Positions 16,651 to 28,985 of a stretch of DNA of 64,000 nucleotides are shown piece after piece. Position 1 is the stretch's first letter; the number at the start of each line of letters is the position of its first letter. Source of the stretch: Bacteroidia bacterium (GTDB lineage: Bacteria; Bacteroidota; Ignavibacteria; SZUA-365). The stretch covers positions 1,413,131 through 1,477,130 of the forward strand of contig JAOSJT010000001.1 in the NCBI GenBank assembly GCA_027493955.1, read 5' to 3'. The position numbers were made by a program, and so were the translations under genes. Under the pieces are notes generated by a model. The model saw only the letters and a list, made by a program, of their open reading frames with translations, was not told where the DNA came from and searched no databases.

Positions 16651-17934
16651 ATGAACAAGAAAAAGATCACCGCTGTTTCACTTTCCGCGGTTATCGTCAT
16701 TGCGCTCCTTGGTTGGTGGTTCTGGCCATCCGGAGGAGCCGATGTTCCAACCTACACTGTCAAGCGGAGCGATTTCAACATCTACGTCGTCGAAAGTGGA
16801 GCCGTGCGTTCCAAAAATTCGTTTACCATCACCGCCCCGCGCATCTTTTCCGGCGGAAATCTGCAGGTTGTGTCCTTAGCCCCGGAGGGGACCATCGCGC
16901 AGGTGGATCAGGTGCTCGTCCGTTTTGACCCTACTGCCGCGATGAAGCGCATTTCCGACAAACAGACGGAACTGCAGGCAGCGCTTGCGGATCTTGCGAA
17001 ACTCAAGGCGCAGCAAGCGGGCGAGGAAAGCCAGGCCGAAACAGAGTATCAGACCGCGAATCTCAATTTTCAGCTCGCTACGATACAGCGCGAGAAAATG
17101 CAATTTGAGCCGGAAGCTCGCAAGCGTGAAGCTGAAATAGAATTCGAACGCGCGAGAATGTCATTCGAGCAGGCAAAACTGAATCTCGACAACAGGCGCA
17201 TCATCAGAAAATCCGAGCTCGGCAATCTCCAGCTCCGCATTCAGCAGATTCGGGCCGATATCGGGGTATCCGAGAAGGAGATGGAACAGCTCACCATCAA
17301 AGCACCGATAAGCGGACTGATTGTGTACGAGACCAACTGGTCCACCGGGCGCAAGATCACCACAGGAGACCAGCCCTGGCCCGGCATGCCGATCATCTCA
17401 CTCCCCGACTTGTCCGCGATGCAGACCGAGGTGAGCGTCAACGAAATGGATATCGCCAAGGTGAAAAAGGATCAACGCGTCCTGGTTATACCGGACGCTT
17501 TTCCCGACCGGAGTTTCATGGGGACTATCAGCAGCGTCTCACAGATCGGTCGCGAGAAGGGACAGGGATCAAACGTCAAGGTGTTCGACATAGTCGTGGA
17601 TCTCGATTCAAGTCACGAAGTGCTCAAGCCGGGTATCACCACGACAAATAAAATCATCGTCGGCACGGTGAAAAAGGTGTTGTCCATACCGATCATTTCG
17701 GTGTTCGAGGAAGAGGGCACGACCTGGGTGTATGTCCGTAACGGTTCCTCCTTCGACAAGCGCCGCGTTCAACTCGATCAGCGAAATGACAATTTCGTGG
17801 TCGTACGGAAAGGGCTGTCGGCGGGTGATCGCGTCGCGCTGCGCAATCCGGAGAAAGAGGCGGAGGAAGCGGTTGAGGAAGAGGAGCCGGTGACGGTGAA
17901 GCCCGCCGCGGCTGGTGCCGGGGGACGGAGATGA
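16651..17934 (+). CDS. MacA/HlyD-type periplasmic adaptor
   Basis: The 427-residue membrane fusion protein begins with an N-terminal membrane anchor (residues about 5-25), followed by a biotinyl-lipoyl-like half (TYTVKRSDFNIYVVESGAV), a long alpha-helical hairpin rich in Gln and Glu (about 95-215), the second half (IKAPISGLIVYE), a beta-barrel and membrane-proximal domain. The C-terminus is acidic (EEEEP). A TTG at 16639 is in frame, but the ATG at 16651 fits better with the hydrophobic anchor. It bridges the inner-membrane permease and outer-membrane TolC protein encoded directly downstream; the permease start codon overlaps its stop. Confidence 0.92.
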   Translation: MNKKKITAVSLSAVIVIALLGWWFWPSGGADVPTYTVKRSDFNIYVVESGAVRSKNSFTITAPRIFSGGNLQVVSLAPEGTIAQVDQVLVRFDPTAAMKRISDKQTELQAALADLAKLKAQQAGEESQAETEYQTANLNFQLATIQREKMQFEPEARKREAEIEFERARMSFEQAKLNLDNRRIIRKSELGNLQLRIQQIRADIGVSEKEMEQLTIKAPISGLIVYETNWSTGRKITTGDQPWPGMPIISLPDLSAMQTEVSVNEMDIAKVKKDQRVLVIPDAFPDRSFMGTISSVSQIGREKGQGSNVKVFDIVVDLDSSHEVLKPGITTTNKIIVGTVKKVLSIPIISVFEEEGTTWVYVRNGSSFDKRRVQLDQRNDNFVVVRKGLSAGDRVALRNPEKEAEEAVEEEEPVTVKPAAAGAGGRR

Positions 17935-19241
17935 GCGAGCCGTTGCTGCAGCATCGCGAAGCGTTGCGCATCGCCCTGGAAAGTCTGCGTCTGCACAAAA
18001 CCCGATCATTCCTGACCATGCTCGGCATCGTCTTCGGTGTGGGTGCGGTCATCGCCATGCTCTCCATCGGCGAAGGCGCCCGTCAGGAATCCCTGGAGCA
18101 AATTGAAGTACTCGGGGTACGCAACGTGATTATACGCTCTCAGGATCCGCCCGACGCCGCCGCGGACGACGAAGCGCTGCAATCGCGACCTCTGGGCATT
18201 TCGCTCAAGGATGCCGACGCCATTCGCGAGGTCTGTGATTTCGTCGAAAATCTCACCGTGAACTGGGAAACGTCGGTGGAAGCCCGTACCTATGAGGGAA
18301 AGCAAAGCGTCACCCTCATCGGCTCCACCCCGGCGCATCGGGACATCTTCAACGTGCGCCTGAGCAGCGGTGCCTTCCTCACCGCACATCATCTCCGGCA
18401 GACGGCGAATGTCTGCATCATCGGCAGCGAAGCGCGCCAGGCGCTGTTCGGTTTCAAGGATCCCTTGTTTCAGATGGTGAAACTGCAGGATCAATGGTTT
18501 ACCGTGATCGGTGTCATGCAGGAAAAGGCTCAAGCCACAACCGGCGGAATCGCTCTTCCCGAAGCAAATGTTTCGGCGATCATTCCCATCACGACAGCGA
18601 TGGCGAAATTCCCCCGCGACGTCGAAAGCACCTCAATGCGTTCCGGCCGACGCCGACGGTTCCGCTCCAGCGAACAGCAGTACATCGACCGCAATACCAT
18701 TGACCAGATCGCCGTACAAGTCAGAAACGAAACAGCCATAGAAGAAGCTGCCGTGATTATCCGTCGGCTTCTCATACAGCGCCACAATCAGAAGGAAGAC
18801 TTTACGGTTACCATCCCCGAGCAGCTCATCGAGCAAAGCCAGAAAACGCAGAGCATTTTTAATATTGTCATGGGTGCTATTGCGGGAATTTCACTGCTCG
18901 TGGGAGGCATCGGTATCATGAATATCATGCTGGCCAGTGTGCTGGAGCGGACACGCGAAATCGGTGTCCGTCGCGCCATTGGAGCGACGCGCACGATGAT
19001 CATCACGCAGTTCCTCGCCGAGGCCTCGATGCTCTCCATTTTTGGTGGATTCCTCGGGGTTATTCTGGGCTGGGGCCTGACGGAACTCATCACCGCCTAT
19101 GCGGATTGGCGCACCATTATCAGCGGCTGGTCCATTCTCCTCGCCTTCAGTGTGGCGGTAATTACCGGGATTGTCTTTGGATTTTATCCCGCCCGGAGAG
19201 CGGCGGATCAGGATGTCATAGAATCACTTCGTTATGAATAA
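17931..19241 (+). CDS. MacB-like ABC permease (FtsX family), no ATPase domain
   Basis: The 436-residue protein has the MacB architecture without the N-terminal ATPase: one transmembrane helix near residues 25-48 (TRSFLTMLGIVFGVGAVIAML), a large periplasmic MacB_PCD domain (about 50-290), and three C-terminal helices of the FtsX type, including the VGGIGIMNIMLASVLERTREIGVRRAIGA signature region (about 320-350). Such permeases are mechanotransmission machines exporting peptides, lipoproteins or toxins. It needs a separate ATPase, which is not encoded in the visible operon. It overlaps both neighbours, 4 bp with the adaptor and 8 bp with the TolC gene. Confidence 0.93.
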   Translation: MSEPLLQHREALRIALESLRLHKTRSFLTMLGIVFGVGAVIAMLSIGEGARQESLEQIEVLGVRNVIIRSQDPPDAAADDEALQSRPLGISLKDADAIREVCDFVENLTVNWETSVEARTYEGKQSVTLIGSTPAHRDIFNVRLSSGAFLTAHHLRQTANVCIIGSEARQALFGFKDPLFQMVKLQDQWFTVIGVMQEKAQATTGGIALPEANVSAIIPITTAMAKFPRDVESTSMRSGRRRRFRSSEQQYIDRNTIDQIAVQVRNETAIEEAAVIIRRLLIQRHNQKEDFTVTIPEQLIEQSQKTQSIFNIVMGAIAGISLLVGGIGIMNIMLASVLERTREIGVRRAIGATRTMIITQFLAEASMLSIFGGFLGVILGWGLTELITAYADWRTIISGWSILLAFSVAVITGIVFGFYPARRAADQDVIESLRYE

Positions 19242-20721
19242 CACCTTCAGACTCCTGGTCCCGGGAGGTTTTTTCGCGGGACTCATTCTGCTCGCATGCT
19301 CCGCCATGGCGCAAACCACACTGACACTGGAAGCGGCGCTACGCCAGGCGTTCGACCAAAGCGTTAGCGCGCGCACGGCACGCGAAGAATTGCGGGCTTC
19401 CGAGGCTGCCGCCGAAGCCGCCCGCCGCGCCCTGTACAGCACGGTGGACCTCAGCGTGGACGTTCCCTCCTACAGCCGCACCCTCAATGCGCAATACAAC
19501 ATCGAGACGCGTCGATATGAATTTTTCCCCATGGAAATGCTGCAATGGACGGGCCGGCTGGACGTGTCACAACCGATTATCTGGACAAACAGTACGATAA
19601 CCCTCTCGGGCTTGCTCTACCGACAGGACCAGAAGGACGACAGTCCCGGCGGATCATTTTACAGGGATTTTTACACCGATTTAGCTGTACAGCTCCGGCA
19701 GCCACTGTTTGTACCGAATTCTCAGCGCATAGCCCTGCGCCGCGCACGGATCAATTACGAGGAGGCGCTGGCCGATTACTTGCGGAGTACGCTTGAATTG
19801 CGCTACATGGTCACCGAACGATTCTATCAGCTCTACGCGGCCCAGGAACGCGTGATGATACAGGAAGATCGTGTTCGGCAGGAAACAGAATCCTTCACCA
19901 CGGGACAACGCAAGTACCGCGCCGGCCTCATCGCAGAGGTGGAAGCGTTGCAATTCGAAGTGGATCAGGCGGCTGCGCAAAATGACCTCCTTTCCGCGTA
20001 CAATCGTCTGGCGGCGCAGGCGAACAGTTTCAAGCAGCTCATCGGTGTCCCTCTGGAAGATTCTCTGCATCTGCTCCTGAGTGATACGACAATCACCACG
20101 GTATACGTCGACGAAGCCGAGGCAATCGGAATGGCGAAACGCACCCGGGTGGATTTACAGCGCGCACACAATAACGTGGAACGTGGAGAGCTGTCGCTGG
20201 ACGAGATCGAAGGACAACGCAGCATACGGGGTGATCTGTTTCTCAGCTACGGATTGAACAACAACGATCAACGACTTTCCACACTGTATAACGATTTACG
20301 CGACACCCGTCGCGCCACCTTCACCATTACACTCCCCATCTTTGATTGGGGGAAACACTCCCGAGACGTCGAGGCGGCCGAGGCGCGGCTGCGCATCGCG
20401 CGCCTGGCGTCCGAGGATCTGGAAACCACTATTGAGCGCGAGATCAAGGAACTTCTTGCGGGCATCGCGTCCTCCGCGCGCCGCGCGGAAGTACTGAAGC
20501 AATCCCGCCTGCTTGCGGAGATCGCGAATGATATCAGCACGAAGCGCTATGAAGTGGGAACCATCGGCTCCACGGAACTCGCACAGGCGCGCACACGCCT
20601 ACTGCAGGCCCGCCTCAGTGCGCTGGAAGCCATCATTGATTACAATATTGCACTCGCGGATCTGGCACGACGAACGGGGTACGATTTTAAAGCACGCACC
20701 ACGCTGACCCTTCCCGAGTGA
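19234..20721 (+). CDS. TolC-family outer-membrane efflux protein
   Basis: The 495-residue protein has a signal peptide ending in SAMAQ (about residue 26) and two repeated OEP domains with long coiled-coil helices, including LRQPLFVPNSQRIALRRARINYEEALADYL and FDWGKHSRDVEAAEARLRIARLASEDLE-type segments. It forms the outer-membrane channel of the tripartite exporter whose adaptor and permease genes overlap upstream. Length is usual for the family. The start ATG lies inside the permease gene. Confidence 0.92.
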   Translation: MNNTFRLLVPGGFFAGLILLACSAMAQTTLTLEAALRQAFDQSVSARTAREELRASEAAAEAARRALYSTVDLSVDVPSYSRTLNAQYNIETRRYEFFPMEMLQWTGRLDVSQPIIWTNSTITLSGLLYRQDQKDDSPGGSFYRDFYTDLAVQLRQPLFVPNSQRIALRRARINYEEALADYLRSTLELRYMVTERFYQLYAAQERVMIQEDRVRQETESFTTGQRKYRAGLIAEVEALQFEVDQAAAQNDLLSAYNRLAAQANSFKQLIGVPLEDSLHLLLSDTTITTVYVDEAEAIGMAKRTRVDLQRAHNNVERGELSLDEIEGQRSIRGDLFLSYGLNNNDQRLSTLYNDLRDTRRATFTITLPIFDWGKHSRDVEAAEARLRIARLASEDLETTIEREIKELLAGIASSARRAEVLKQSRLLAEIANDISTKRYEVGTIGSTELAQARTRLLQARLSALEAIIDYNIALADLARRTGYDFKARTTLTLPE

Positions 20722-21028
20722 GGCAAGCACGCGAGGCGACGGATCTGAACAACGGCTACGGCTCCTCACGCATCCATGGGTTCGAACGGATGATTGAGAA
20801 CACAGCCAGTGCACACCGCTGCATGCTTCGTGCGCGGGGAGCATGCGCTCTCCAAACTCCGTGCCTGAGGTAACGCGATGTTCGCCCGTACCCTTACTCG
20901 TTGGGCACAACCCTTGTGCGCTCCTTCCCGGTCGCGCGACGCCCTGTGAGATCGCCTTGCTTTTCCAAGGGTGCCGCCCTAATTTTCAACGACGTTTCGC
21001 ACTGAAAAAAAAGGATGCACTCCATTTT
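20722..21028. other. Intergenic gap with no assigned content
   Basis: About 307 bp separates the tolC-like gene from the RodZ-like gene. It is not AT-rich and contains several short palindromes, for example around GCATGCGCTC at 20845. The frame of the downstream gene extends upstream through it, but the encoded residues look like noise. I considered a structured RNA and found no convincing family core. A purine-rich AAAAAAAAGGA lies at about 21004-21014. Confidence 0.4.
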
Positions 21029-24764
<3,736 letters not shown>

Positions 24765-24821
24765 GTCAGGCGGGCAACGACCCGCAAGCCAGCAACTCCC
24801 GCAGTCATCAGGATTTCCTGC

Positions 24822-26312
24822 ATGGGATTCACCTACTTTGATGCAGCTGTCATCGTCGTGTATCTCGTCGGCGTCGCCGCGTTCGGTATGTTCATGGGTG
24901 GGCGGCAGACGTCCGCCCGCGATTATTTCCTCAGCGACAAGGCGGTACCGTGGTGGGCGGTGTGTCTGACCATCGTCGCGACAGAAACCAGCGCACTCAC
25001 CTTTCTATCGCTCCCCGGCGTGGCGTGGGGAGGATCCATGGTGTTCCTGCAACTCGCAGGCGGCTACATCCTGGGCCGTCTGCTGGTGGCCTGGATATTC
25101 ATCCCACGGTACTTCGACGGCAAGCTCGATACCGCATATGCGCTGATCGAACATCGCTTCGGCGGCGGTTTGCGCCGGGCTTCGTCTTTCGTCTTCATGA
25201 TCACCAGGCTCTTCGCCGATGGGGTACGGTTGTATGCAACGGCGATTCCCCTCGCTCTGTTGCTGCACAATTTCGAGGTGCTGCCCGAGGGCAACGACAC
25301 GATGATCTATCTCATTTCGCTTACCTTCCTGACGATACTGACGCTTGTCTATGTGTTCGCCGGAGGCATCCGGGCGGTGATCTGGGCGGATGTCATGCAA
25401 TGGGTTGTGTACATTCTCGGCGCGCTCGCATCCATTGTCGTGCTCTTCCACTTGCTTCCGGGTAATCCGGTTGCCATTGTCGCCGAATTGGTGAAGGCCG
25501 GAAAGCTCACCATGGTGGATCTCATGCCGGAGAACGGCGTGACGGGAATCTTCACCACGCCGTACACACTCCTTGGCGGGCTGTTCGGAGGAGCAGTGCT
25601 TTCCATGGCGTCGCATGGAACGGATCAGCTCATTGTCCAACGTGTGCTCGCCGCGCAGAAACCGGAGCCCGCGAAGCGCGCCATGATATGGAGCGGTATT
25701 ATCGTATTCGTACAATTTTTTCTTTTTCTCTTTGTCGGCGCGCTGCTCTGGCGCTTCAATCCCGACGGGGGCATGAATGCGAATGACGTGTTCGCGGTAT
25801 TCATAATTCACCAATTGCCACCGGGATTGACCGGTCTGGTGATCGCCGGTATTCTCGCCGCAGCGATGAGCACACTCTCGAGTTCGATCAGCGCACTCGG
25901 TTCGGCAACCATGATGGATTATGTTCTGCCGCTGCTGCGCGAGCCTCTGTCCCCCGCCCGCGCATTGCGGGTCTCACGCCTGCTTTCCATCGGTTGGGCC
26001 ATTCTGCTCCTGCTTACGGCGGCGCTGTTCATCGGCACCGCACAGACCGTCGTAGAGCTCGCGCTCAGCATCGCCTCGTATACGTACGGCGGACTGCTCG
26101 GTATTTTCCTTCTCGGCGTTCTTCGCGGACATTACCGCAGCGCAGCGGTCCTGATCGGCTTTATCGCCGGCATCATTGCTTCCGGCTGCATCATCCTGCT
26201 GACGCCGCTCGCATGGACCTGGTACACCCCCGCCGGAGCAGCGGCGACGGTTGCGGCAGCCTGGCTCGCCAATTCCATGCAGCGAACAGGCACGAAGGAG
26301 ACGAAGGCATGA
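24822..26312 (+). CDS. Sodium:solute symporter (SSS family) 1
   Basis: The 496-residue protein has about 13 transmembrane segments of the LeuT-fold SSS family. Recognisable parts are the N-terminal YFLSDKAVPWWAVCLTIVATETSALTFLSLPG and the helix-8 region ILAAAMSTLSSSISALGSATMMDY, which carries the sodium-binding serines. Substrates in this family include sugars, amino acids, vitamins and sialic acid; the sequence alone does not decide. It overlaps the next symporter gene by 4 bp. Confidence 0.93.
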   Translation: MGFTYFDAAVIVVYLVGVAAFGMFMGGRQTSARDYFLSDKAVPWWAVCLTIVATETSALTFLSLPGVAWGGSMVFLQLAGGYILGRLLVAWIFIPRYFDGKLDTAYALIEHRFGGGLRRASSFVFMITRLFADGVRLYATAIPLALLLHNFEVLPEGNDTMIYLISLTFLTILTLVYVFAGGIRAVIWADVMQWVVYILGALASIVVLFHLLPGNPVAIVAELVKAGKLTMVDLMPENGVTGIFTTPYTLLGGLFGGAVLSMASHGTDQLIVQRVLAAQKPEPAKRAMIWSGIIVFVQFFLFLFVGALLWRFNPDGGMNANDVFAVFIIHQLPPGLTGLVIAGILAAAMSTLSSSISALGSATMMDYVLPLLREPLSPARALRVSRLLSIGWAILLLLTAALFIGTAQTVVELALSIASYTYGGLLGIFLLGVLRGHYRSAAVLIGFIAGIIASGCIILLTPLAWTWYTPAGAAATVAAAWLANSMQRTGTKETKA

Positions 26313-28090
26313 CGCTTGTAGACTGGATTATCATGGCGGTCTATTTCGCGCTCTCCGTCTCCGCCGGTCTGTTTTTTGCGAAACGAGCGGGACGGAACAC
26401 CGAGGAGTTCTTTCTCGGAGGAAGAAAATTTCCATGGTGGCTGGCAGGGCTTTCGATGGTGGCGACGACATTCGCCGCGGATACGCCGTTGGCGGTTACC
26501 GAACTCGTGGCCACACGCGGAGTGGCAGGAAACTGGCTTTGGTGGAACATGGCCATCGGAGGGATGCTCACGGTTTTCTTTTTTGCGCGGCAATGGCGCC
26601 GTTCCGGAGTCATGACCGATCTGGAGATAATCGAACTTCGCTACAGCGGCCGCCCGGCGGCTTTTCTTCGTGGATTCCGCTCGGTGTACCTCGGGTTGTT
26701 CATGAACGCGGTGATCATGGGTTGGGTGAACGTCGCCATGGCAACAATTCTGCGCGGGATGTTCGGAATATCCGAAGAACATGTGCTCTTCTACGTCGGT
26801 GGGGCCATGTTTTTCACCGCATTGTACTCGTCGGTGTCCGGGTTGTGGGGTGTGGCGGTCACTGACGCCGTGCAGTTCGGTATCGCCATGATCGGCTGCA
26901 TCGTATTGGCGGTGCTCGTCGTGCAATCCCCAGCTGTCGGCGGTATCGGCGGACTGCATTCCGCGCTTCCGGCGCACACCTTTGATGTGCTTCCCCGCAT
27001 CGGGTCGGTCACTGAAGGAGTCACCGGCGTGCTGACACTGTCGGCAGGCGCATTTATCGCCTACATCGGCATACAGTGGTGGGCATCGTGGTATCCCGGC
27101 GCAGAACCTGGAGGCGGGGGATACATTGCACAGCGCATGATGAGCACCAAGGACGAACGGCATGCGGTGTTCTCCGTGCTCTTTTTTCAGGTCGCGCATT
27201 ACTGCCTGCGCCCCTGGCCATGGATACTGGTCGGGCTTTCGAGCCTCGTCCTCTATCCCGATCTTTCAGTAGCGGACAAAAAGCTCGGCTACATTTACGC
27301 CATGAACGACTTCCTCCCCGCCGGCCTGAAAGGATTGCTGGTTGCCGCGTTTTTCGCCGCGTACATGTCAACGATTGCGACACATTTGAATTGGGGCACA
27401 AGCTACCTGGTTCACGACCTGTGGCGACGCTTTGTACGGCCCGGGCGCGATGAGCGGCACTACGTCCGTACGTCACGCCTAACGACGCTGTTGCTGATGC
27501 TGCTGTCACTTCTGCTCACGTTTTTTATTGATTCGATTTCGTCTGCCTGGCAGTTTATCATCGAATGTGGAGCCGGCCTGGGACTCGTCCTGCTGCTGCG
27601 GTGGTACTGGTGGCGCGTGAACGCCTGGAGTGAGATCGTAGCGACCATCGCTCCGGCGGTTGCGTACACCGCCATCGTATTGCACAACGCGTTTGTGCCG
27701 GAACAGGCGGCCATCGGATTCCCCACATCGCTCTTTCTCATCGTTGGCATCACCACATTCTCCTGGCTGCTGGTGACGTTACTCACCCGTCCGACCGACG
27801 CGGACGTGCTGAGCAGCTTCTTTCGTCGCGTCCGTCCGGGAGGCGTATGGGGACCCATTTCCCTGCGGAATGCCGACGTCGTGCCCGGTGAACGTATCGC
27901 TCCGCGCCTTCTTTCCTGGCTTCTTGGGATCGTCCTCATTTATTCCGTACTTTTCCTGGTAAGCGCATTCCTGTTTGGTGGAAGTGGAGAAGTGCTTTTG
28001 TGGCTGCTCGTGACCTGTGCCTCGGCTGTCGCACTATGGATATTGTTACGTACCCAGGATACATGGACTGATCGTGATCTCACTGTTTGA
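26309..28090 (+). CDS. Sodium:solute symporter (SSS family) 2
   Basis: This 593-residue SSS protein is longer than its neighbour. It has the N-terminal EEFFLGGRKFPWWLAGLSMVATTFAADTPLAV region, the LLVAAFFAAYMSTIATHLNWGTSYLVHDL helix and an extra C-terminal pair of helices. The subgroup with TFAADTP and THLNWG resembles symporters often annotated as sodium:proline or sugar transporters in Bacteroidota; substrate unknown. The frame is open further upstream but the ATG at 26309 overlaps the previous stop (ATGA), the usual coupling in this window. Two paralogous symporters in tandem suggest co-regulated uptake. Confidence 0.92.
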   Translation: MTLVDWIIMAVYFALSVSAGLFFAKRAGRNTEEFFLGGRKFPWWLAGLSMVATTFAADTPLAVTELVATRGVAGNWLWWNMAIGGMLTVFFFARQWRRSGVMTDLEIIELRYSGRPAAFLRGFRSVYLGLFMNAVIMGWVNVAMATILRGMFGISEEHVLFYVGGAMFFTALYSSVSGLWGVAVTDAVQFGIAMIGCIVLAVLVVQSPAVGGIGGLHSALPAHTFDVLPRIGSVTEGVTGVLTLSAGAFIAYIGIQWWASWYPGAEPGGGGYIAQRMMSTKDERHAVFSVLFFQVAHYCLRPWPWILVGLSSLVLYPDLSVADKKLGYIYAMNDFLPAGLKGLLVAAFFAAYMSTIATHLNWGTSYLVHDLWRRFVRPGRDERHYVRTSRLTTLLLMLLSLLLTFFIDSISSAWQFIIECGAGLGLVLLLRWYWWRVNAWSEIVATIAPAVAYTAIVLHNAFVPEQAAIGFPTSLFLIVGITTFSWLLVTLLTRPTDADVLSSFFRRVRPGGVWGPISLRNADVVPGERIAPRLLSWLLGIVLIYSVLFLVSAFLFGGSGEVLLWLLVTCASAVALWILLRTQDTWTDRDLTV

Positions 28091-28949
28091 CCGTCGAAGC
28101 CGGCGACTCAACCGTCTCAAACGTATCAACTGCATCGCCTGCGATCTCGACGGAACCCTCTTGCGGTCCGACAACGAGATCAGTTCGGAGGTTCTCGCAG
28201 CGGCGAACGAAGCGGTACAGGCAGGTGTGCGCATCGTGTTGGCTTCCGGTCGGACGGACAGTTTCACGCGGCACTATGCGGAGCAGCTCGGCATAGACAC
28301 ACCGATCATTTCACTTAATGGAAGCCTCGTACGTCAAAATGAACAAGGAGCCCTGTCAGCGTCACTGTTGCCGGAAAAACTGGGCAAGGAAATCGAAGCG
28401 GTGCAGCAGCTCGGCACCGCAGCGGCTTCCGTGTCTGTATTCACCGAATCCGGCATTTTCGTAGAAGACGAGCACCCCGCCATCCCGCGTTACCTTCGAA
28501 CGAAACATGATGAGGTATTCCGCATCGCATCCCTGTCGGCCATGTACAGCCGCGCGGTGCTCATCGTGCTCAGTGGCGAATACAACGCCGTCCAGCGCTA
28601 TTCCATCGCCATTTCGCGACGCTTCGGGCGAAAGCTGCAACGAACGATGTATCAGAGCGGCAGCGGCAGCGATCGTTTTTACCTCGAAATACGTAACGCC
28701 CATACGAACAAAGCGACGGGGCTTGCATTCGTCCTCAATCATCTCGGTCTGCAACCAAAGCAATGCGCTTCGATAGGTGACTACACCAATGACCTTGAAA
28801 TGTGTAAATTCACTGGAGTATCCGCCGCCATGCGTAACGGTTGCGACGAGCTGAAAGCGGTGGCGGATGTCGTCACCCTGCGCTCCAACGACGAAGACGG
28901 CGTGGCGGAATTTCTGCGCCTCATCCTCGCGCAACGCGGGCGCGGCTAG
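28074..28949 (+). CDS. Cof-type HAD-IIB hydrolase
   Basis: The protein (about 291 residues from the chosen start) has the HAD motif I DLDGTLL with nucleophile and acid Asp residues, motif II (VLASGRT), a C2B-type cap, Lys of motif III (HTNKATGLAFVL), and motif IV IGDYTNDLEMC. Such enzymes dephosphorylate sugar phosphates or flavin nucleotides. The start is uncertain: the frame opens at a GTG at 28017, and I chose the GTG at 28074, which overlaps the symporter end by 17 bp. The ACDLDGTLL motif lies about 24 residues after that. Confidence 0.85.
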   Translation: MISLFDRRSRRLNRLKRINCIACDLDGTLLRSDNEISSEVLAAANEAVQAGVRIVLASGRTDSFTRHYAEQLGIDTPIISLNGSLVRQNEQGALSASLLPEKLGKEIEAVQQLGTAAASVSVFTESGIFVEDEHPAIPRYLRTKHDEVFRIASLSAMYSRAVLIVLSGEYNAVQRYSIAISRRFGRKLQRTMYQSGSGSDRFYLEIRNAHTNKATGLAFVLNHLGLQPKQCASIGDYTNDLEMCKFTGVSAAMRNGCDELKAVADVVTLRSNDEDGVAEFLRLILAQRGRG

Positions 28950-28985
28950 GCATAATGTAACAACCGAACCGAGCAGTTTGCCACT

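Noticed and set aside
20791-20815. GGTTCGAA resembling a tRNA T-loop
   Set aside because: No cloverleaf partners, acceptor stem or CCA end fit around it.
20722-21028. Possible 6S or signal-recognition-particle RNA in the gap before the RodZ-like gene
   Set aside because: Short similarities to family cores were considered on both strands, but the conserved GGAA tetraloop of SRP RNA and a long closed stem of 6S RNA were not found.
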